Positions 14,510 through 21,852 of a DNA stretch of 25,106 nucleotides are shown one piece after another; position 1 is the stretch's first letter; every line of letters begins with the position of its first letter. The translations under genes were made by a program, and so were the position numbers. The notes under the pieces were generated by a model. It made no database searches. It was not told where the DNA came from and saw nothing but the letters and a program-made list of their open reading frames with translations. Source of the DNA: RUG11272 sp045226335 (GTDB lineage: Bacteria > Bacillota > Clostridia > Christensenellales > Aristaeellaceae); the NCBI GenBank assembly GCA_045226335.1, contig JBGVCH010000104.1:1-25106 (forward strand). The letters are read 5' to 3'.

Positions 14510-15127
14510 ATGGCTGTGAACCTCGTCAAGGGACAGAAAGTCAATCTGGTCAAGGAGAGCAGCGTCGGCCTGCGCAAGGTGCGGGTCGGCCTGGGCTGGG
14601 ATGAAGCGGAGCAGAAGAAGGGCTTCTTCGCCTCCCTGTTCTCCGCCAAGGCGGCCGACATCGACTGCGACGCCTCCGTGATCCTCTGCGGCGCCAACGG
14701 CAAAGTGGTGGGCAACGCGGTGAAGGACTGCTGCGTCTACTTCGGCAACCTGAAGCATGAGTCCGGAGCCATCGTCCACGCCGGCGACAACCTGACCGGC
14801 GGCGGCGAGGGCGACGACGAGCAGATCACCATCGATCTGCAGGCCATCCCCGCCAACGTCAGCAAGCTGGTCTTCGTGGTGAACATCTACGACGCCAACG
14901 TCCGCAACCAGCACTTCGGCATGATCCGAAACGCGTTCATCCGCCTTGTGGACATGCGGAACGAGGCCGAGATCTGCCGCTTCAACCTCACCGACGACTA
15001 CAGCGGCATGACCGGCATGATCGTGGGCGAGCTGGACCGGGACGGCCAGTCCTGGCAGTTCAACGCCGTGGGCAAGGGCGTGAAGGACGCCAGCCGCCTG
15101 GACAAGCTGCTGAACCTGTATCGGTAA
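14510..15127 (+). CDS. terD: TerD-family protein (first copy)
   Basis: This 205-residue TerD-domain protein belongs to the tellurite-resistance/stress family, whose characterised members bind Ca2+ through acidic clusters. The N-terminus MAVNLVKGQKVNLVKE is the family signature. Acidic metal-site motifs follow: ADIDCDASVILCG, GDNLTGGGEGDDE and the central strand VNIYDANVRNQHFG, ending in FNAVGKG. A short insertion around residues 32-50 (EQKKGFFASLFSAKAA) is absent from the second copy. GGAAGGAG lies 9 bases before the ATG. It is cotranscribed with the calcium ATPase. It has no signal peptide, so it is cytoplasmic, probably at the membrane face with partners. Confidence 0.94.
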   Translation: MAVNLVKGQKVNLVKESSVGLRKVRVGLGWDEAEQKKGFFASLFSAKAADIDCDASVILCGANGKVVGNAVKDCCVYFGNLKHESGAIVHAGDNLTGGGEGDDEQITIDLQAIPANVSKLVFVVNIYDANVRNQHFGMIRNAFIRLVDMRNEAEICRFNLTDDYSGMTGMIVGELDRDGQSWQFNAVGKGVKDASRLDKLLNLYR

Positions 15128-15153
15128 CTTCGGCCGGGAAAGGAGATGCGCGC

Positions 15154-15465
15154 ATGCCGAACGATGAGATTGCGGCCATCACGGATCGCATCGTCAGCCA
15201 GCTGTCCCCTTTGCAGGTCTACCTGTTCGGATCCTTCGCCGACGGGACGCAGCGCCCCGACAGCGACCTGGATTTCTACATCGTTGTCGGCAATGACAAA
15301 ACAGATTGGTACGAGCAGACGCTGAACGCTTACAGGGCCATCCGCCCTGTCCGGAAAAGGCCCGTGGACATTCTCGTGGGAACCGAGCGGGACTTTGAAT
15401 CCCGCCGGCAGTACGCCACCATCGAGCGGGAAGTTGCCCGGAAAGGGGTCCTGCTCTATGGATAA
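15154..15465 (+). CDS. MNT-type nucleotidyltransferase (MntA-like antitoxin)
   Basis: The 103-residue protein is a minimal nucleotidyltransferase. The signature GSFADGTQRPDSDLDF at 26-41 places Asp38 and Asp40 as metal ligands, and PVDILV supplies the third Asp at 72, so the active site is complete. In HEPN/MNT toxin-antitoxin modules such proteins neutralise the HEPN ribonuclease, in some by adding AMP to it. The gene overlaps the following HEPN reading frame by 8 bases, as is typical of such pairs. AAGGAG lies about 8 bases before the ATG. The pair sits between two terD genes and has visibly fewer G and C at third positions than both neighbours, pointing to later acquisition. Confidence 0.9.
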   Translation: MPNDEIAAITDRIVSQLSPLQVYLFGSFADGTQRPDSDLDFYIVVGNDKTDWYEQTLNAYRAIRPVRKRPVDILVGTERDFESRRQYATIEREVARKGVLLYG

Positions 15466-15873
15466 AGCCATCCCGATCTGGTTTGAATACGCGGACAGCG
15501 ACCTTGAAACCGCCCGGTTTCTGTTTGAGAAGCAGGACCCGCCGCAGCTTGAGATCATCTGCTATCACTGTCAGCAAGCCGGGGAAAAAGCAGTCAAAGC
15601 CCTTTACCTGGCGGCGAAATTCCGGGCGGCATACCAAGAAAGCATGATCTTTGGTTCCTGCTGGAGCAGATGAAAGGCAGGATCGCGATCCCGGAACCGA
15701 TCTGGAACGCGGCGGATGCACTGGATCCTTATGGCATCGTCATCCGCTATCCGTCGGAGAACCGGGTGGATGAGCATCACACAAAGCAAGCGCTCATGCT
15801 GGCAGACCGGCTTGTCCGGTGGGCTAGGGAAACCTCGGACAGGCTTGTCCGGGACCATAGCGCTTCCGAGTGA
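15458..15873 (+). pseudogene. HEPN-domain protein, frameshifted partner of the nucleotidyltransferase
   Basis: The N-terminal part (MDKAIPIWFEYADSDLETAR, then CYHCQQAGEKAVKALYLAAK) is a standard HEPN domain but runs out of frame at about 15618 and stops early at 15673. The remainder continues in another frame: IPGGIPRKHDLWFLLEQMKG, then LDPYGIVIRYPSENRVDEHH and ALMLADRLVRWA, ending at 15873. Adding one A to the AAA at about 15618-15620 restores a continuous 138-residue HEPN protein in the usual family order (QQAGEKA, then KHDL, then RYP). Cause: a one-base deletion, either a true mutation, which would inactivate the toxin or partner, or a sequencing error. The 11-base repeat GGCTTGTCCGG occurs in frame at 15809 and 15842, repeating DRLVR near the C-terminus. 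Confidence 0.88.
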
Positions 15874-15886
15874 TATCCGCACACCA

Positions 15887-15913
15887 TTGTCCAAATACAG
15901 ATTGTGATACGAT
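15887..15913 (+). promoter_or_regulatory. Possible internal promoter before the second terD
   Basis: TTGTCC (15887-15892), a 15-base spacer and extended -10 TGaTACGAT (TACGAT at 15908-15913) lie between the HEPN remnant and the second terD. The spacing is short and the match moderate. It could restore expression downstream of the inserted pair. Confidence 0.4.
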
Positions 15914-15948
15914 CTGTTCACTCAAAGGAAACGAAAGGAGAAACAACC

Positions 15949-16533
15949 ATGGCAGTCAATCTCACCAAAGGACAGAAAGTCAGTCTCGACAAGGGCATGA
16001 AGCTGGCCCTCATCGGCCTGGGCTGGGACACCAACCGCTACGACGGCCGCGCCGACTTCGACCTGGACGCCTCCGCCTTCCTGCTGGGGGCCAACGGCCG
16101 CGTGCGCAAGGACGAGGACTTTGTCTTCTACGGCAACCTCTCCGCCGACAACGAGTGCGTGGTGCACACCGGTGACAGCCTCTCCGGCGGCTCCGGCGGC
16201 GACGACGAGACCCTGTTCATCGACTTCTCCAAGGTGCCGGCGAACGTGGAGCGCATCGCCATCACCGTGACCATCTATGAGGCGGCGGAGCGCGGCCAGA
16301 ACTTCGGCCAGGTCTCCAACGCGTACGTCCGGGTGGCCCGGCGCGCTTCCGACAGCGACATGGTGGGCACCGAGCAGCTCCGCTACAACCTGGGCGAGGA
16401 CTTCTCCATCGAGACCGCGCTGGTGGTCTGCGAGCTGTACCGCTCCGGCAGCGAGTGGAAGTTCAACGCGGTGGGCGCCGGCTATCAGGGCGGCCTGTAT
16501 GCCCTGTGCAAGGCTTACGGCGTGAACGTGTAA
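15949..16533 (+). CDS. terD: TerD-family protein (second copy)
   Basis: This 194-residue TerD protein is closer to the classical TerD/TerE form than the first copy. MAVNLTKGQKVSLDKG is followed by IGLGWDTNRYDGRADFDLDA, the metal-binding entrance; then GDSLSGGSGGDDE, VTIYEAAERGQNFGQ and the C-terminal FNAVGAGYQGGL. Acidic clusters are complete, so Ca2+ binding is likely. The ATG at 15949 is set by AAAGGAG 8 bases upstream; upstream in-frame codons are not needed. A strong terminator follows, so the ATPase-to-terD part may be one transcription unit with partial read-through into rhomboid-yceG-telA. In the B. subtilis yce cluster several TerD paralogues likewise stand in series. Confidence 0.95.
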   Translation: MAVNLTKGQKVSLDKGMKLALIGLGWDTNRYDGRADFDLDASAFLLGANGRVRKDEDFVFYGNLSADNECVVHTGDSLSGGSGGDDETLFIDFSKVPANVERIAITVTIYEAAERGQNFGQVSNAYVRVARRASDSDMVGTEQLRYNLGEDFSIETALVVCELYRSGSEWKFNAVGAGYQGGLYALCKAYGVNV

Positions 16534-16546
16534 GTTCCGGCGCAGG

Positions 16547-16577
16547 CGGCGCTGTGCGAAAACGCAGCGCCGTTTTT
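16547..16577 (+). terminator. Terminator after the second terD
   Basis: CGGCGCTG (16547-16554) pairs with CAGCGCCG (16565-16572) around an A-rich loop, followed by TTTTT (16573-16577). No convincing promoter is seen between here and the rhomboid start at 16632, so the downstream genes may rely on read-through. Confidence 0.82.
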
Positions 16578-16631
16578 GCCGACTGACGCAGAAGACTGCG
16601 TTCCGATGAATCCGGGCAAGGAGGCGATGAC

Positions 16632-17225
16632 ATGAGCCGGGACGGCAAGAAGGGCCTGCGGCTGGACTACAACGCGCCGGCGGTGCTGACCTTTGTACTG
16701 CTGTGCGTGGCGGTGCACCTGGTCAGGGTGCTGATCAACGGCGCCGAAGGCCCGACGGTCTTCAGCATCCGCTCGGACGGGTTCCCCCTGGTGCTCCTGC
16801 GGCTGTTCACCCACGTGCTGGGCCATGCCAGCTGGACCCACCTGCTGAACAACATGATGTTCATCCTGATCCTGGGCCCTATGATCGAGGAGAAATACGG
16901 CACGGTCAATACGGTGTTCGTCATCCTGGTCACGGCCCTGGTGACGGGTCTGGCGCACCTGCTCTTCAACCCGGCGGCTTCCCTGATGGGCGCCAGCGGC
17001 GTGGTGTTCGCCTTCATCCTGCTGGCGTCCATCACCGGCGCGGAGGCCAACACCATCCCCCTGACCTTCATCCTGGTGGCGCTGCTGTGGATCGGCGAAC
17101 AGGTCTATCAGGCCTTCTCCGTGAAGAACAACGTGTCCGAGCTGACCCACATCATCGGCGGCGCGGTGGGCGCGTGCCTGGGCTTTGTGATGAAGAAGAA
17201 CCGCATGAACAGCTTCAGCGCCTGA
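16632..17225 (+). CDS. Rhomboid-family intramembrane serine protease
   Basis: The 197-residue protein has about six hydrophobic segments and the rhomboid signature set: HASWTHLLNNMMF (the conserved His and Asn of TM2), GASGVVFAF (catalytic Ser122 in GxSG) and LTHIIGGAVGA (catalytic His173). The Ser-His dyad is complete, so it should cleave membrane-spanning substrates. The N-terminus is short and cytoplasmic (MSRDGKKGLRLDY); no extra domain is attached. AAGGAGG lies 7 bases before the ATG. It precedes the YceG-like gene by 24 bases and is probably cotranscribed with it and telA. It occupies the part of the locus where the B. subtilis yce cluster has a TerC-like membrane protein; whether it serves the Ter system is inference. 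Confidence 0.9.
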   Translation: MSRDGKKGLRLDYNAPAVLTFVLLCVAVHLVRVLINGAEGPTVFSIRSDGFPLVLLRLFTHVLGHASWTHLLNNMMFILILGPMIEEKYGTVNTVFVILVTALVTGLAHLLFNPAASLMGASGVVFAFILLASITGAEANTIPLTFILVALLWIGEQVYQAFSVKNNVSELTHIIGGAVGACLGFVMKKNRMNSFSA

Positions 17226-17249
17226 CGAGAACGATCCTGAGGTGGCGGC

Positions 17250-20087
17250 ATGTTTACGAGAGGAAACGCGACACAACCGGAAGCCCTGCTGACACCCCTG
17301 GGGCAGCGCAGCCCAGTCTGCGTGTATTTCCTGCGGGTTGCAGGCTGGTCTCCGGCGCTGGAGGAGCAGCTGTGGCGCTGCCATGAGGCCGCGCGGAACA
17401 GCGGTGTGGTGCTGGACCAGGGCCTTCCCAACCCGGACAACGCCCAGCTGACCTATTACAACGAAATGCTGGGCAGCGCCTTTGCCACCGACGCGGGCAG
17501 CATCCGCACGGCCCTGACAAAGTGGATGCCCAACCTGGCGGAGAAGCAGCGGGTGGAGCTGGCGGACGGCATCAGCGCCCTGCTGGCGGAGCAGAAGCGC
17601 GCCGGCAAACCGGACGGAGCCCTGAAGAGCCTGTACATCAAGCTGATGTGCTGGCTGTACTACCGCTTCCGCTCCATGGCGGAAAGGCTGGGAAAGGAAC
17701 CCCTGCCCCTGGTGCTGTGCGTGGCGCAGGAGCTGTCGGCCCACGCGCTGACCTTCCTGCGACTCATGGGGAGCCTGGGGGCGGACATCCTGCTGGTGGA
17801 GCCGAAGGGCGACGCGGATTACCTGAAGCTGGATCCCGGGAATCAGTGGTCCCAGCTGTGCGACATGCCCGGCCTGACCGCTTTCCCGGCGGACTGGAGC
17901 ATCAAAAAGCTGCGCCAGACCTACGCCAGCCGCGTTCAGCCCGTCCCCGCCAGGCCGCCGCAGCCCGCGATACCGAATCCTTCCCAGACGGCCGCACGGC
18001 CCGGCATGCCGAATCCGTCGCAGGCAGCGTCTAGACCCGGGATGCCGAACCCCTCTCAGGCGGCCGCACGGCCCGGCATGCCGAATCCGTCGCAGGCCGC
18101 GGCCAGACCCGGGATGCCGAACCCCTATCAGACAGCCCCTCGGCCCGGCATGCCGAATCCTTCGCAGGCAGCCGCGCGGCCCACGCCGCGGACACCGCCG
18201 CAGCCGCCTGTGCCCCCGGCTCCCCCGCCGCAGCCTCCCGTGACACCGACCCCGCCGCCCGAGCCGTCGAAGGTCACCACCCGGGAGGGCAAGACGCTGA
18301 ACATCCGCGGCCTGGGCCCCAAGACCACGCCGCCCCCGAGCCAGCACCCCGATACGGCGCCGGCCATCCCCAAAATGAACGTGTCCGGCGTGGACGGCAT
18401 CGGCGTCCGCACCTCCGTCCGGAGGCCGGAGGCGCCTGAGGCCCGCGGCACACAGCCGGCCCAGGTCCACCCGGAGCAGACCAACCTGCTGCTGCGCTTC
18501 ACGGAACCCCAGACCCAGCCCTGCACCAACGCCTGGATGGAAAACCCGGACCTGGACGCCGTGCTGGTGCCCACCACCCGCCGCGGCGAGGACGCCACCT
18601 ATTACTACAACTGCCTGATCCGCCTGCGGGGCGTGCCGGACAAGGTGAGCTACGCCAGCCAGCTGCACACCCTGTACCGCAAACTGCTGGAGACCGGCCG
18701 CCGGGTGCTGGTGGTGGACGAGACCTTCCCCAACCCCACCACGGAAGAGCTGGACCGGGTCCGCCGCCACAGCGGATACAAGACCGCCACGGAGCTGATC
18801 GTGGACCTGGCCAACAACCTGCCGGCCAGCGCGTCGGTGGAACTCCAGCGCCTGTCCCAGCGCGCCTTCGCCCTGACCCTGCTGGAGGACGACCTGAAGC
18901 AGAACAACCTGAACAAGCTGCTGACGGACGCGGCCTATCTGATCTGCTGGATCCGCCGCTATCAGGCGCAGCTCTTCGGCTCCTGGCACGACGGGGACAT
19001 TCCCTGCTGCATCCTGATGGGCCACTGCCGCACGGACCGGGAGGCCCTCTACCTGCGCTACCTGGCCCTGATGCCGGTGGACGTGCTGATCTTCTCGCCC
19101 AACCTGAACCTGAAGTGCCGGTTCAGCGCGCCGGAACTGCTGGAGCTCACCGGTGACGAGTCCATGCCGGAGCTGGCTTTCCCCAAGGAGACCGCCCGAA
19201 TGACCATGCGCACCGCCGCTTCCCACGCGGAGGAAGAGCTCACCGGCATGCTCTTCGAGGGCACGGGCCTCTACCGTAACCACCAGTTCTCCCACGCCAA
19301 CGCCGTGGTGCTGGCCGGGACCCAGGACGAGATCGGCATCTACTGGAAGCAGGACCTGAACGTGCGGCCCAACTTCTCCACCTCCAACGGCCTGGTGTGC
19401 ATGCCGGTGCTGTGGGCCAAGGTCAGCGGCGTGGACACCAAGGATGAGCTGTCCTACTGGCAGCGAATCGCCGCCATGCGCGGGCCCGACGTGGTGCTGT
19501 TCAACCGCCTGCCCACCATGAGCCAGAAGGACAGCCGCAAGTACATGGTGCTGGCCCAGAAGTACCTCAAGAACGGCCACATCCTGCAGGAGCCGCTGAC
19601 GGCGGACAACCAGTACCCCTTCGGCCCCCTGCGGCTGGAGATGCAGGCCCACATGCTCAGCAAGGTCCAGGAGATGCTGGACCAGCGGCTCATCAAGGGC
19701 ACCTTCAACAACGGGACGGAGTACCTGGTGCTGTCCACGGCGCTGGCCCTTCCGCAGGAGATGCAGCGCATGGTCCACGCCTTCGACTTCGCCCGGCGGA
19801 ATCCCAAGATCATCTGCGTCCACAACGGGGACAGCGAGGGCACCCTGGAGGACGCCATCTACCTGACCTTCCTGAGCCTCATCGGCTTCGACGTGGTGCT
19901 GTACGTGCCCACGGGCTACCAGGCCTTCGAGCGTCACCTGAACGACCGCATGCCGGTGGAGCACCAGGTGGGTCCTTACCGCTTCGACATGACCGTACCG
20001 GACTTTGATACCCTGCCCGCGCCCAAGAACAACGTGTTTGTGGAAGGCCTGGCTCGGATCGGAATAAAAATCAAGAGGGGGAACTGA
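17250..20087 (+). CDS. yceG: YceG-like Ter-associated protein, enlarged
   Basis: Residues about 410-945 correspond in length (about 535) and context to YceG, a conserved partner of TerD and TelA proteins with unknown chemistry (Pfam describes it as a putative component of a biosynthetic module). N-terminal to it are a diverged copy of the first YceG domain (residues about 21-215 against 448-645), then six 12-residue repeats of the MPNPSQAAARPG type (241-311) and a Pro-rich linker to about 345. Matching landmarks of the two copies: LPNPDNAQL with FPNPTTEEL, GADILLVEP with PVDVLIFSP, GLTAFP with PELAFP. The end of the C-terminal part (residues about 800-945) includes ALALPQEMQRMVHAFDFARR and FDVVLYVPTGYQAFERHL. 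GAGGTG lies just before the ATG. telA begins 2 bases after its stop. No signal peptide or membrane segment is evident. Confidence 0.85.
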   Translation: MFTRGNATQPEALLTPLGQRSPVCVYFLRVAGWSPALEEQLWRCHEAARNSGVVLDQGLPNPDNAQLTYYNEMLGSAFATDAGSIRTALTKWMPNLAEKQRVELADGISALLAEQKRAGKPDGALKSLYIKLMCWLYYRFRSMAERLGKEPLPLVLCVAQELSAHALTFLRLMGSLGADILLVEPKGDADYLKLDPGNQWSQLCDMPGLTAFPADWSIKKLRQTYASRVQPVPARPPQPAIPNPSQTAARPGMPNPSQAASRPGMPNPSQAAARPGMPNPSQAAARPGMPNPYQTAPRPGMPNPSQAAARPTPRTPPQPPVPPAPPPQPPVTPTPPPEPSKVTTREGKTLNIRGLGPKTTPPPSQHPDTAPAIPKMNVSGVDGIGVRTSVRRPEAPEARGTQPAQVHPEQTNLLLRFTEPQTQPCTNAWMENPDLDAVLVPTTRRGEDATYYYNCLIRLRGVPDKVSYASQLHTLYRKLLETGRRVLVVDETFPNPTTEELDRVRRHSGYKTATELIVDLANNLPASASVELQRLSQRAFALTLLEDDLKQNNLNKLLTDAAYLICWIRRYQAQLFGSWHDGDIPCCILMGHCRTDREALYLRYLALMPVDVLIFSPNLNLKCRFSAPELLELTGDESMPELAFPKETARMTMRTAASHAEEELTGMLFEGTGLYRNHQFSHANAVVLAGTQDEIGIYWKQDLNVRPNFSTSNGLVCMPVLWAKVSGVDTKDELSYWQRIAAMRGPDVVLFNRLPTMSQKDSRKYMVLAQKYLKNGHILQEPLTADNQYPFGPLRLEMQAHMLSKVQEMLDQRLIKGTFNNGTEYLVLSTALALPQEMQRMVHAFDFARRNPKIICVHNGDSEGTLEDAIYLTFLSLIGFDVVLYVPTGYQAFERHLNDRMPVEHQVGPYRFDMTVPDFDTLPAPKNNVFVEGLARIGIKIKRGN
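17970..18182 (+). repeat. Six in-frame 36-base tandem repeats inside yceG
   Basis: Units start at 17970, 18006, 18042, 18078, 18114 and 18150. Each encodes a 12-residue unit of the type MPNPSQAAARPG. Units 2 and 4 share synonymous choices (AATCCGTCG), as do 3 and 5 (AACCCCT), so a 72-base higher-order period is visible and recent unequal duplication is likely. The last unit lacks the final residue. The protein stretch should be extended and flexible. Confidence 0.95.
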
Positions 20088-20088
20088 C

Positions 20089-21243
20089 ATGGCCATCAAT
20101 TTCAGCAACGCATCCCAGCCCAAGCCCGTGGAAGAGCCCAAGGCCGCGGCGCCGGCGCCCGAACTCATCGAGATGCCCACCTTTGATGTGGCGGAGGAGC
20201 GGGAAAAGGTCAAGAAGGAAATGGAGCACTCGCCGGAGATCGACGCGCTCACCAGCACCATCGACGTCAGCGACATGAACTCCATCGTCACCTTCGGTTC
20301 CCACTCCGCCGAGGAGATCTCGAAGGCCTCCGACGTGGTGCTCCGCTCCATGGGCCTGGACCAGGTCACCGAGTCCGGCGCGCTGCTTCAGGCGCTGAAC
20401 AAGGTGATGGAGCAGTTCGACATCAAGGAGATCAAGGAGAATCCCTCCCTGGTGGGCAAGCTCTTCGGCTCGGCCAAGAAGCAGATCGACAAGATCCTCA
20501 GCAAGTACCAGAACATGGGCGACCAGGTGGACAAGATCTACGTGGAGCTCAAGAAGTACGAGGACGAGATCAAGAAGAGCAACTCCAAGCTGGACACCAT
20601 GTTCGACGCCAACGTGGCCTATTATCACGAACTGGTGAAATACATCCTGGCGGGCGAGCAGGGCGTGGGCGAGATCCAGGCCTATATCGACCAGCGCACC
20701 AAGGACTTTGAGGATTCCGGCGACCAGGGCATCCAGTTCGAGCTGCAGACCCTGAACCAGGCCCGGGACGTGCTGGAGCAGCGGGTGGCGGACCTGCGCA
20801 CCGCGGAGATCGTTGCCATGCAGTCCATCCCCATGATCCGCACCATGCAGTACAGCAACCTCAACCTGATCCGTAAGATCAACAGCGCCTTCATCATCAC
20901 CCTGCCCGTGTTCAAGCAGTCCCTGGCCCAGGCCCTGATGCTGAAGCGGCAGCGGGTCCAGGCCCAGGCCATCAACGCCCTGGACGAGCGCACCAACGAG
21001 CTGCTGGTGAAGAACGCCCACAACGCCGTGGAGACCAGCAAGATGACCACCCGCATGGCCACCGGCTCCTCCATCAGCGCCGAGACCCTGGAGACCACCT
21101 GGCGCACCATCGTCAGCGGCATCGAGGAGACCCGCAAGATCCAGGAGAGCGCCGCCGCCAAGCGCAAGGAGGACAAGGCCAAGCTGGAGAAGATCAAGGC
21201 CGAGTTCCAGGAGAAGTTCTCCATGCCGGACTACAAGAAGTAA
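20089..21243 (+). CDS. telA: TelA/YceH-like toxic anion resistance protein
   Basis: The 384-residue product belongs to the TelA family (tellurite resistance protein TelA, B. subtilis YceH), which accompanies TerD and YceG proteins. After a disordered Pro/Ala/Glu-rich start (PKPVEEPKAAAPAPELI), the family core is nearly all alpha-helical with long coiled-coil stretches: VDVSDMN-type helix near 60, KKQIDKILSKYQNMGDQVDK, LKKYEDEIKKSNSKLDTM, and MQSIPMIRTMQYSNLNLIRK, a conserved family segment. The C-terminus is charged (KRKEDKAKLEKIKAEFQEKF). It has no signal peptide or membrane segment, so it is cytoplasmic, perhaps peripheral to the membrane. A GAGGGGG site overlaps the end of yceG and the stop-start gap is 1 base, so the two are coupled. 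A terminator follows. Confidence 0.95.
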   Translation: MAINFSNASQPKPVEEPKAAAPAPELIEMPTFDVAEEREKVKKEMEHSPEIDALTSTIDVSDMNSIVTFGSHSAEEISKASDVVLRSMGLDQVTESGALLQALNKVMEQFDIKEIKENPSLVGKLFGSAKKQIDKILSKYQNMGDQVDKIYVELKKYEDEIKKSNSKLDTMFDANVAYYHELVKYILAGEQGVGEIQAYIDQRTKDFEDSGDQGIQFELQTLNQARDVLEQRVADLRTAEIVAMQSIPMIRTMQYSNLNLIRKINSAFIITLPVFKQSLAQALMLKRQRVQAQAINALDERTNELLVKNAHNAVETSKMTTRMATGSSISAETLETTWRTIVSGIEETRKIQESAAAKRKEDKAKLEKIKAEFQEKFSMPDYKK

Positions 21244-21256
21244 TCCGCTTTCACGC

Positions 21257-21316
21257 AAAAACCCGGAGGAACGGGGTTCCCGGCAGCGGGCGCCTTTCCT
21301 CCGGGTTTTGTTTTTT
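21257..21316 (+). terminator. Terminator of the Ter/Yce locus
   Basis: AAAACCCGGAGGAA (about 21258-21271) pairs with TTCCTCCGGGTTTT (about 21296-21308) around a GC-rich loop, and TTTTTT follows at 21311-21316. Confidence 0.92.
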
Positions 21317-21365
21317 GCTTGCTTCTTCCCGCGGAACAGCGGGCCGGGGATTCTTCCCCGTACCC

Positions 21366-21404
21366 TCAAAAACACCCGCCGCAGGTCGCTGCAGCGGGCG
21401 TTTC
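21366..21404 (-). terminator. Terminator of the HU gene, possibly bidirectional
   Basis: Minus strand AACGCCCGCTGCA pairs with TGCGGCGGGTGTT (two G-T wobbles; plus 21390-21402 and 21371-21383), followed by TTTGAGGG so that the run reads GTTTTTG. The plus strand also ends in TTTCGTTTTG. Confidence 0.85.
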
Positions 21405-21421
21405 GTTTTGTCGGGGATCAA

Positions 21422-21715
21422 TTACTTTTTCTTGCCCTTCTTGGCGTTGACGGCTTCCTTCATGTCCTTGCCGGGCTTGAAAGCGGGCACCTTGCTGGCC
21501 GCGATCTTGATCTTGTCGCCGGTGCGGGGGTTGCGGCCTTCGCGGGCGCTGCGGGTGCGGACTTCGAAGGAGCCAAAGCCCACCAGGATGACCTTGCCGT
21601 CGGCGACCAGGCCTTCGGTGATGCTTTCCAGCGCGGCGTTGACGGCCTTGGCGGCCTCAGCCTTGGTGATTTCGGCCTTGGAAGAGACTTTCTCGACGAG
21701 TTCCTGCTTATTCAT
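21422..21715 (-). CDS. hup: HU-family DNA-binding protein
   Basis: This 97-residue nucleoid protein bends DNA as a dimer. The HU plan is complete: helical MNKQELVEKVSSKAEITKAE, the strand GKVILVGFGSFEVR with conserved GFGSF, the beta arm EGRNPRTGDKIKI containing RNP, the family hallmark, and the closing helix VPAFKPGKDMKEAV. A Lys-rich tail (NAKKGKKK) is slightly longer than in B. subtilis HU. AAAGGAG lies about 9 bases before the ATG. It has its own SigA-type promoter and a terminator, hence monocistronic and probably abundant. Confidence 0.97.
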   Translation of the reverse strand: MNKQELVEKVSSKAEITKAEAAKAVNAALESITEGLVADGKVILVGFGSFEVRTRSAREGRNPRTGDKIKIAASKVPAFKPGKDMKEAVNAKKGKKK

Positions 21716-21762
21716 GGTTCAGATCTCCTTTACATATTTATTTGACACTGGGTCCCAGCGCC

Positions 21763-21791
21763 ATTATACAATATCTTGCGGTCCAGTGCAA
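21763..21791 (-). promoter_or_regulatory. Promoter of the HU gene
   Basis: Minus strand TTGCAC (plus 21786-21791), a 17-base spacer and TATAAT (plus 21763-21768). The 5' leader contains a palindrome, CTGGG-A-CCCAG (plus 21748-21758), right at the expected transcript start. Confidence 0.85.
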
Positions 21792-21814
21792 CAGTTTTCC
21801 ACAAAAGTTTTGGC

Positions 21815-21840
21815 AAAAACCGCATTTTTTCACGGTTTTT
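21815..21840 (-). terminator. Terminator of nrdR
   Basis: On the minus strand AAAAACCG pairs with CGGTTTTT (plus 21833-21840 and 21815-21822) around a 10-base loop, so the U-run is in the 3' arm. It lies 12 bases after the nrdR stop, before the HU promoter. Confidence 0.75.
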
Positions 21841-21852
21841 TGGATTTGGACC

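Noticed and set aside
15809..15852. Repeated GGCTTGTCCGG as an attachment site flanking an insertion
   Set aside because: The two copies are 33 bases apart, in frame, and both inside the HEPN remnant; an internal duplication of DRLVR is simpler.
17970..18182. CRISPR-like regular repeats
   Set aside because: The units are contiguous with no unique spacers and stay in frame with a protein; they are coding tandem repeats.
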